Positions 23,428-28,286 of a stretch of DNA of 28,286 bases are shown here, piece by piece (position 1 is the stretch's first letter; each line of letters opens with the position of its first letter). The notes under the pieces are model-generated. The model had not been told where the DNA came from and did no database searches. It saw nothing but the letters and a program-made list of their open reading frames with translations. The position numbers and the translations under genes were made by a program. The stretch is from Terrisporobacter othiniensis. Its GTDB lineage: Bacteria; Bacillota; Clostridia; Peptostreptococcales; Peptostreptococcaceae. The stretch spans positions 1 through 28,286 of the forward strand of contig NZ_JWHR01000135.1 in NCBI RefSeq assembly GCF_000808015.1, given 5' to 3'.

Positions 23428-23947
23428 TAATGTAATCCTCCTTTAGCAGGTTTTTCATTTCCTTTATTGCCTTCCTAATATGAGTCTTTATGGTATTTGC
23501 AGGACGTTCCAAAATTTTGGATATTTCTTCAACCTTCAAGTCTTCTATATATCTAAGTATGATTACATCTTTATATTTATCTTCCAACTCATCCATTGCA
23601 TTATATAAATCAATTTTAATTTCCACTTCATCGTCATTATGTACTTTTTTAACATAATCATTTTCATCATGTTCCAAATCAATCATTCCATTTTTTCTTA
23701 GATAATCATTACATACATTTATAAGAATTTTACTTACCCAAGTTTTAAAATACTTCGGTTCTTTTAAGCCCTTTATATTTTTATAAGCTTTGTAAATTGT
23801 TTCTTGTACTACCTCCTTAGCATCTTCTTCATGCTTACATCTCAAATACGCTTCTTTATATAATCTATCAAAGTACATATTTATCAAATCTTCAAAAGCT
23901 TCCCTATCACCTTTGATAGCTCTTTTCACTAAAAGTATATCTTCCAT
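23420..23947 (-). CDS. ECF RNA polymerase sigma factor
   Basis: A 175-residue ECF sigma factor. Region 2 spans about residues 5-75 (DREAFEDLINMYFDRLYKEAYLRCKHEEDAKEVVQETIYKAYKNIKGL, with the DNA-binding helix at YFKTWVSKILINVCNDYLRK). Region 4 spans about 110-168 (ELEDKYKDVIILRYIEDLKVEEISKILERPANTIKTHIRKAIKEM). ATG 23947 is preceded by AAAGGAG at good spacing; an ATG nine codons upstream has no ribosome site. It belongs to a different subgroup from the sigma gene at 18543, with its own anti-sigma gene overlapping its 3' end. A good ECF-type promoter lies 31 bases upstream, so it probably activates its own operon. Confidence 0.92.
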   Translation of the reverse strand: MEDILLVKRAIKGDREAFEDLINMYFDRLYKEAYLRCKHEEDAKEVVQETIYKAYKNIKGLKEPKYFKTWVSKILINVCNDYLRKNGMIDLEHDENDYVKKVHNDDEVEIKIDLYNAMDELEDKYKDVIILRYIEDLKVEEISKILERPANTIKTHIRKAIKEMKNLLKEDYIND

Positions 23948-23977
23948 GATTACTCCTTTCATTTTTGTTTTCAATTA

Positions 23978-24006
23978 TTAGACATAAATTTATAATAAAA
24001 GGTTTT
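23978..24006 (-). promoter_or_regulatory. ECF-type autoregulated promoter
   Basis: On the minus strand TTAAAACCTTTT with AAAACC at 24001-24006, a 16-base spacer, then TGTCTAA (TGTC at 23981-23984). This closely follows the AAC-N16-CGTC pattern of ECF promoters and lies just upstream of an ECF sigma gene. Confidence 0.6.
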
Positions 24007-24023
24007 AACTTTTTATAAAAAAT

Positions 24024-24100
24024 TCGCTTCGCTTGAGCGACGTGTCGGCGAAACATTTCATGTCGCCAACGATATATCTTTGCTTCACTTCAGATACATC
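24024..24100. repeat. Cluster of three GC-rich hairpins, possible repeat element
   Basis: Successive inverted repeats: TCGCT/AGCGA (within 24024-24040), GGCGA/TCGCC (arms near 24047-24051 and 24063-24067), and GATATATCT/AGATACATC (24071-24079 and 24092-24100, one mismatch). GCTTCGCTT and GCTTCACTT occur in the first and third. It resembles short palindromic intergenic elements and occupies most of the 410-base gap before the EamA gene. Confidence 0.45.
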
Positions 24101-24282
24101 TATTGCTCTATTTAAATAAATTTTATTATTTTAATTAGATAAATCTTTTATTCGTTTTCATATATTCTTTACAATTCTATATGACCTACATTTATATAAT
24201 AAATGAAATTTTCAACATAAGTCCATATTGCAAAATTTTAATATAATAAATATGATTTAGATATAAAATATTATTAATTGTC

Positions 24283-24318
24283 TTATCAATTATGATATAA
24301 TCTAAGTCCAATTGATAA
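24283..24318 (+). promoter_or_regulatory. EamA gene promoter bracketed by an inverted repeat
   Basis: A perfect TATAAT (24296-24301) has only a weak -35 box. It is flanked by a perfect 9-bp inverted repeat, TTATCAATT (24283-24291) and AATTGATAA (24310-24318), which could be a repressor site over the promoter. Confidence 0.45.
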
Positions 24319-24357
24319 TAAAAATCATTATAAATTACAAAAATGGAGGTCGACATC

Positions 24358-25218
24358 ATGTGGATTTTATTTGCTTTTGGATCAGCACTCTTTGCAGGGT
24401 TAACATCTATACTAGCTAAATGTGGTATAAAAAATACTGATTCAAATGTGGCAACGGCACTTAGAACTATTGTAGTTCTTATTTTTTCATGGATTATAGT
24501 GTTTGTTGCAGGAAGCCAAAGTACCATATCACAAATAAGCACAAAAACTTTAATTTTTCTTATTCTCTCAGGTATAGCAACTGGAGCTTCTTGGCTTTGT
24601 TATTTCAAAGCTTTGCAAATTGGAGATGTAAACAAAGTTACTCCTATTGACAAATCAAGCACTATTTTAACAATGCTTATGGCGTTTATTTTGTTAGGAG
24701 AAGAATTAACGCTTATAAAATGTATTGCCATGATATTAATAGGAGTAGGTACATATTTAATGATAACAAAGAAAGAAAATATAGTTATGGAAAAGAAAAA
24801 TAACGCATGGCTTCTTTATGCTTTAGGCTCTGCCTTCTTTGCCAGCTTAACTTCTATTCTTGGAAAAGTTGGTATTGAAAATGTAGATTCAACTTTAGGA
24901 ACAGCCATAAGAACTATTGTCGTTCTTATTATGGCATGGATTGTAGTCTTCGTTACAAAAAAACAAAACACTATTAAATATATTGATAAAAGTAGTTGGA
25001 TTTTCTTAATTTTATCAGGACTTGCAACAGGTGGTTCATGGCTTTGTTATTATAGAGCTCTACAAACAGGACCTGCCAGTGTGGTAGTTCCCATTGATAA
25101 ATTAAGTATTTTAGTTACTATTGCATTTTCTTATATAGTATTTAAAGAAAAACTAAATAAAAAATCTGCTTTAGGCCTTTTTCTTATAGTGATAGGCACT
25201 TTATCACTTTTAATATAA
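24358..25218 (+). CDS. EamA/DMT-family membrane transporter
   Basis: A 286-residue membrane protein with ten predicted hydrophobic segments in two EamA repeats. The halves are clearly alike: residues 1-50 (WILFAFGSALFAGLTSILAK...ALRTIVVLIFSWIIVF) and about 148-197 (WLLYALGSAFFASLTSILGK...AIRTIVVLIMAWIVVF), as are LSGIATGASWLCYFKALQIG and LSGLATGGSWLCYYRALQTG. I chose ATG 24358 because GGAGG lies eight bases upstream; the ATG at 24343 overlaps that site. Drug/metabolite transporters of this type move small molecules across the membrane, and the direction and substrate are unknown. A strong bidirectional terminator follows. Confidence 0.93.
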   Translation: MWILFAFGSALFAGLTSILAKCGIKNTDSNVATALRTIVVLIFSWIIVFVAGSQSTISQISTKTLIFLILSGIATGASWLCYFKALQIGDVNKVTPIDKSSTILTMLMAFILLGEELTLIKCIAMILIGVGTYLMITKKENIVMEKKNNAWLLYALGSAFFASLTSILGKVGIENVDSTLGTAIRTIVVLIMAWIVVFVTKKQNTIKYIDKSSWIFLILSGLATGGSWLCYYRALQTGPASVVVPIDKLSILVTIAFSYIVFKEKLNKKSALGLFLIVIGTLSLLI

Positions 25219-25230
25219 TTGCCTTCAATA

Positions 25231-25268
25231 AAAAAACATCAGCACAATCACTTATGCTGATGTTTTTT
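25231..25268. terminator. Bidirectional intrinsic terminator
   Basis: Perfect 14-bp arms (25231-25244 and 25255-25268) with A6/T6 ends and a 10-base loop, shared by the converging EamA and flavin reductase genes. Confidence 0.9.
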
Positions 25269-25271
25269 TAA

Positions 25272-27197
25272 TTATATTTCTCTAGCAACACTTGCTGCTT
25301 CCCATATTGCATCAAGTGCACGTCTTGGTTTTACTGCATCACCAATAACATGATATGGTATATTAGTAGATTTTATAAATTCTTCTAAAGAATTATTTGC
25401 TCTAGATCCAATAGCTATAACTACTGAATCTATACCTTCTATTAAGCTAGATTCTCCATCTTTTTCAACTAAAACACTAGCTTCATTTATTTCTAAACAT
25501 TTTGTACTAGTTAAAGTTTTTATTCCTAATTTATATATATTCTTATGAACACATATACCTCTTAACCATCCTATACCATTACCTACTCTGTCTAGCATTT
25601 CAATAACAGTAACATTTTTATTTTCTTCAGCTAAAGTCTCTGCAACTTCTAAACCAACAAGACCTCCACCTATAATAACTACATTTTTACCAACTGTACT
25701 TTCACCTTTTAATACGTCCCAAGCAAGTACAACATTGTCACCTTCTACACCTTTTATAGGAGGTACAAATTGGTTAGCTCCCGTAGCTAGTACTATTTCA
25801 TCTGGTGCAAATTCTTTTATGAAGTCTTTATTAACTTCTGTTAATTTAAGTACCTTTACTCCAACTTTTTTAAGTGTAGCTTCCATGTTATCTGCAGCTA
25901 ATGCAAATTCTTCTTTTCTAGGAGCCAGCCCTGCTATTTTAAACTGACCACCTATTGAGTTAGTTTTTTCACATAGAGTAACGTCATGACCACGTAATTT
26001 TGCCACTTTTGCAGCTTCAACACCACCTGGCCCTCCACCTATTACAAGAACTTTTTTAGGTGTTTCACAAGATTTTATTTTATATTCTCTTTCTCTTGAA
26101 CAAGAAGGGTTTCTCATACAACTTATATCTTGATTTGGAACAAGATACATATCAAAACATCCTTGGTTACATCCTATACATTTAATTATTTCATCAAATC
26201 TATTTTCTTTTGCCTTATTACAGAACTCAGCATCTGCCAATTGAGCTCTACCTATTCCTACGAAATCTGCTTTTTCATCATCTAATATTTTTTCTGCAAA
26301 TATAGGATCATTTATTCTACCAACAGTTATAACAGGTATATTTATATGCTGTTTTATTTTATAAGCATTTTCCACATTGAACCCTTGTTTAAAATCTATT
26401 GGTGGTACTACATATTCAAGTGTTGCAGTAGTTCCCGCAGACACATGTAATGCATCTATTCCAGCCTTCTCAGCAAGCTTTGCAAACTCTATTACATCCT
26501 CAACAGTAATTCCATCTTCACAGAATTCGCTACCACTTATTCTATATATAATAGGGAAATCTTCTCCTACTTTTTTACGTACATTTTCTATAACCATAAG
26601 TGGGAATTTTATTCTATTTTCAAATGAGCCACCAAACTCGTCAGTTCTCTTATTGCAAGTTTTACTCATAAATTCTGCTAATAAGTACCCATGAGCTCCA
26701 TGTAATTCAACAGAATCAAATCCAGCCCTTTTTGCTCTTAAACAAGCATCTCCATAAGCTTCTATTAATTCATATATTTCATCTATAGTAAGTTCTCTTG
26801 GCGCTTTTGCACTATAAGGAGATTTTATTGCAGATGGAGCAACTATATCGTATCCATCTATTGGATTACGAACTACACGTCCACCATGCCATATTTGTAT
26901 AGCCGATTTTCCACCAGCTTCTCTTATAGCATCTGCTAGTCTTTTCAACCCTGGTATAAATGAATCATCGTATATTCCTAAGTCCATTGGATTTTTTGTA
27001 CTTGGATGAATTGCTGCTATTTCAACTATATTAAGTCCACATCCACCTTTAACTCTAGCCACATGATAATCTATTAATTCATCTGAAGGTTCTCCTCCAT
27101 TTATAGTCATTTCTGAACCCATAGCAGGTAATATAACTCTATTTTTTAGATCCATAGAACCTATTTTACCTGGTGAAAATAATTTTGTACATATCAT
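25272..27197 (-). CDS. NADH:flavin oxidoreductase / enoate-reductase type flavo-iron-sulfur enzyme
   Basis: A 641-residue multidomain enzyme like 2,4-dienoyl-CoA reductase, 2-enoate reductase and BaiCD. Residues 1-330 are an FMN-binding TIM barrel of the old yellow enzyme type (KLFSPGKIGSMDLKNRVILPAM, QIWHGGR, ELHGAHGYLLAEF). A [4Fe-4S] motif follows, with Cys340, Cys343, Cys347 and Cys360. Then come an FAD-binding Rossmann motif GGGPGG (387-392) and a second dinucleotide motif GGGLVG in the NADH-binding part. It would reduce an activated C=C bond in the cytoplasm; the substrate is not determined. ATG 27197 has TAAGGAGG upstream, overlapping the stop of a short-chain dehydrogenase remnant. 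Confidence 0.94.
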   Translation of the reverse strand: MICTKLFSPGKIGSMDLKNRVILPAMGSEMTINGGEPSDELIDYHVARVKGGCGLNIVEIAAIHPSTKNPMDLGIYDDSFIPGLKRLADAIREAGGKSAIQIWHGGRVVRNPIDGYDIVAPSAIKSPYSAKAPRELTIDEIYELIEAYGDACLRAKRAGFDSVELHGAHGYLLAEFMSKTCNKRTDEFGGSFENRIKFPLMVIENVRKKVGEDFPIIYRISGSEFCEDGITVEDVIEFAKLAEKAGIDALHVSAGTTATLEYVVPPIDFKQGFNVENAYKIKQHINIPVITVGRINDPIFAEKILDDEKADFVGIGRAQLADAEFCNKAKENRFDEIIKCIGCNQGCFDMYLVPNQDISCMRNPSCSREREYKIKSCETPKKVLVIGGGPGGVEAAKVAKLRGHDVTLCEKTNSIGGQFKIAGLAPRKEEFALAADNMEATLKKVGVKVLKLTEVNKDFIKEFAPDEIVLATGANQFVPPIKGVEGDNVVLAWDVLKGESTVGKNVVIIGGGLVGLEVAETLAEENKNVTVIEMLDRVGNGIGWLRGICVHKNIYKLGIKTLTSTKCLEINEASVLVEKDGESSLIEGIDSVVIAIGSRANNSLEEFIKSTNIPYHVIGDAVKPRRALDAIWEAASVAREI

Positions 27198-27211
27198 AAA
27201 TACTTGCCTCC

Positions 27212-27280
27212 TTAAAATACTAAACCACCATCAACATTTATTATCGTTCCTGTCATAAATTTACTATCATCACTTTCTAT
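27212..27280 (-). pseudogene. C-terminal remnant of a short-chain dehydrogenase gene
   Basis: A minus-strand frame of 22 codons reads ESDDSKFMTGTIINVDGG and ends LVF-stop, the typical C-terminal end of SDR enzymes (…FxTGxxINVDGG). A stop lies directly upstream in frame (27281-27283) and no start or ribosome site exists, so only the last part of the gene is left. Its stop codon TAA overlaps the ribosome site of the flavin reductase gene. Confidence 0.8.
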
Positions 27281-27340
27281 TTAATCTAATGATGATTCCT
27301 TAATTAAATACATGTTATTTTTTTAACAATTTATATTTAG

Positions 27341-27369
27341 ATTATATCTTTATAAAAACACTACATCAA
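27341..27369 (-). promoter_or_regulatory. Sigma-A promoter of the flavin reductase gene
   Basis: On the minus strand TTGATG (27364-27369), a 17-base spacer and TATAAT (27341-27346). Transcription would cross the SDR remnant before reaching the flavin reductase. Confidence 0.6.
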
Positions 27370-27380
27370 TAGATGATAGT

Positions 27381-27410
27381 TGACTAATATTGACAAATAT
27401 TGACTAATTT
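27381..27410 (+). repeat. Three tandem 10-bp repeats between divergent promoters
   Basis: TGACTAATAT, TGACAAATAT and TGACTAATTT follow each other without gaps, each preceded by T, giving a TTGACWAATA unit with an exact 10-base period. They lie between the -35 box of the leftward promoter and the promoter of the rightward regulator gene. A regulator binding on one face of the DNA would fit. Confidence 0.75.
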
Positions 27411-27433
27411 ATTTTATTATATATTTAATTTGA

Positions 27434-27439
27434 TATAAT
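27434..27439 (+). promoter_or_regulatory. Extended -10 box of the regulator gene
   Basis: TATAAT with an upstream TGA context. No good -35 box is seen at normal spacing; the 10-bp repeats end at the position where -35 would begin, suggesting activator-dependent use. Confidence 0.45.
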
Positions 27440-27470
27440 ACATATAACGACTTATTTAGGAGAATAAACT

Positions 27471-28286
27471 ATGACAAATAACTTTGGTGAGATAATTCAT
27501 AAATTATTGGATATAACCTGTGAAAAAAACTTTAGATTGGCAAATTATTTAGGATATGATGTAACATACATTAGTAAATGGATAAATGGCAGTAAACTAC
27601 CGTCTCAAAAAAATATTACTGAAATTATAGATGGTATTTGTCAATTTTTTATGGATAATATAAATGAAAGTTCATTAAGACAACTATGTTATGACTTTGA
27701 GTTAATTAATAATAGTAAAGAAAGTGTAAAAAACGAGTTATCTCGTTATCTATACGATTCCTATGAATCCCAAAAACTTAATAAAAACAAAGATTATATA
27801 ATAAATAATAATAATTCTTGTACCATGTTAGGGAATAATGATATAGATAAATGGATTTTTGAAAACTTAAAAAACTATTGTAATAAATCAAAGGAAAAGG
27901 ATATTCATATAATAATAACCCATGATATTAAAAGATATTCCAGCAAAAAATCTGTATCAGAAATCTCTAAGAATAAAGATTTTGTGTTTAATAGTAAAAA
28001 AGTATATATACATCAGCTGATTAATTTAGATGAAATGAAGAAAGATATAAATGAGTATTGTAAAATAATCCTTCTATATCTAAATTCAAATTCTAATATA
28101 ACTTACAATCTTTATAGTAATAACAATGAAAATTTTAACATGATACTTGTGAAAAATTGTTTATCTGTCATGTATATAAATGATAATAACTGTAATTTAA
28201 ATATAAATTCTGTTTCTAGAGATTTAGAAACTATAAATAATTTATACAATCATTACAATAATTATTTAAGTAGTAAAGTACAGCTT
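27471..28286 (+). CDS. Partial HTH-type regulator, cut by right edge
   Basis: The frame is open for 272 codons from ATG 27471 (AGGAG eight bases upstream) to the window end. Residues about 17-50 (EKNFRLANYLGYDVTYISKWINGSKLPSQKN) form a Cro/C1-type helix-turn-helix. The rest, very rich in Asn, Lys, Ile and Tyr, contains no domain I recognise; IHIIITHDIKRYSSKK near residue 145 and LDEMKKDINEYCKIILLYLN near 185 look like alternating strands and helices of a sensing domain. The gene is divergent from the flavin reductase and flanks the three 10-bp repeats, so it is the likely regulator of that promoter region. Its C-terminus and ligand are unknown. Confidence 0.75.
   Translation, partial: MTNNFGEIIHKLLDITCEKNFRLANYLGYDVTYISKWINGSKLPSQKNITEIIDGICQFFMDNINESSLRQLCYDFELINNSKESVKNELSRYLYDSYESQKLNKNKDYIINNNNSCTMLGNNDIDKWIFENLKNYCNKSKEKDIHIIITHDIKRYSSKKSVSEISKNKDFVFNSKKVYIHQLINLDEMKKDINEYCKIILLYLNSNSNITYNLYSNNNENFNMILVKNCLSVMYINDNNCNLNINSVSRDLETINNLYNHYNNYLSSKVQL

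Noticed and set aside
27381..27410. CRISPR-like or direct-repeat array
   Set aside because: The units are only 10 bases, contiguous and without spacers; they fit an operator better.

Overview
The window is AT-rich DNA (roughly a quarter to 30% G+C by eye) with strong GGAGG-type ribosome binding sites, short intergenic gaps and products typical of anaerobic Firmicutes. It looks like a chromosomal segment of a Clostridium-like organism. The species cannot be fixed from the sequence alone. No rRNA, tRNA, CRISPR array or complete insertion sequence was recognised.

Layout from left to right. (1) Positions 1-604: the N-terminal part of a membrane protein running off the left edge. (2) 764-3164: a minus-strand operon of an RpiR-type regulator, ribose-5-phosphate isomerase and an aldo/keto reductase, with two candidate operators upstream. 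(3) 3345-3560: a small winged-helix-like protein under an elaborate inverted repeat. (4) 3689-5268: a two-gene ABC-2 exporter with its own promoter, a palindrome near +1 and a leader terminator. (5) 5459-8324: a FecBCD-type metal or metal-chelate importer. (6) 8495-15227: a three-gene CobN-type tetrapyrrole metallochelatase (D-, I- and H/CobN-type subunits). (7) 15228-16098: a gene-poor stretch holding a decayed Mor-type regulator and the chelatase promoter. (8) 16099-17247: an M50-like membrane protease on the plus strand. (9) 17344-19028: an ECF sigma factor and its anti-sigma factor. (10) 19269-21118: a D-2-hydroxyacid dehydrogenase and a SurE-like phosphatase with an altered metal motif. 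(11) 21212-23947: a second ECF sigma/anti-sigma pair with a third membrane-anchored gene. (12) 24358-25218: an EamA-type permease. (13) 25272-28286: an old-yellow-enzyme-type flavin/Fe-S reductase, a remnant of a short-chain dehydrogenase in front of it, and a divergent partial HTH regulator, with a three-copy 10-bp repeat between the two promoters.

The most interesting part is 5459-15373. The importer genes and the chelatase genes form two consecutive transcription units. Each starts with a plausible sigma-A promoter followed, 9-10 bases after the -10 box, by the same 20-base sequence. In both leaders that sequence forms the 5' arm of a long hairpin ending in a T-run. This predicts that uptake of a metal or tetrapyrrole and its (de)chelation are controlled together by one leader element that I cannot match to any riboswitch I know. 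No corrin-ring biosynthesis gene is present in the window. A role in handling an imported tetrapyrrole or metal is therefore at least as plausible as de novo B12 synthesis, but the substrate is not determined by the sequence.
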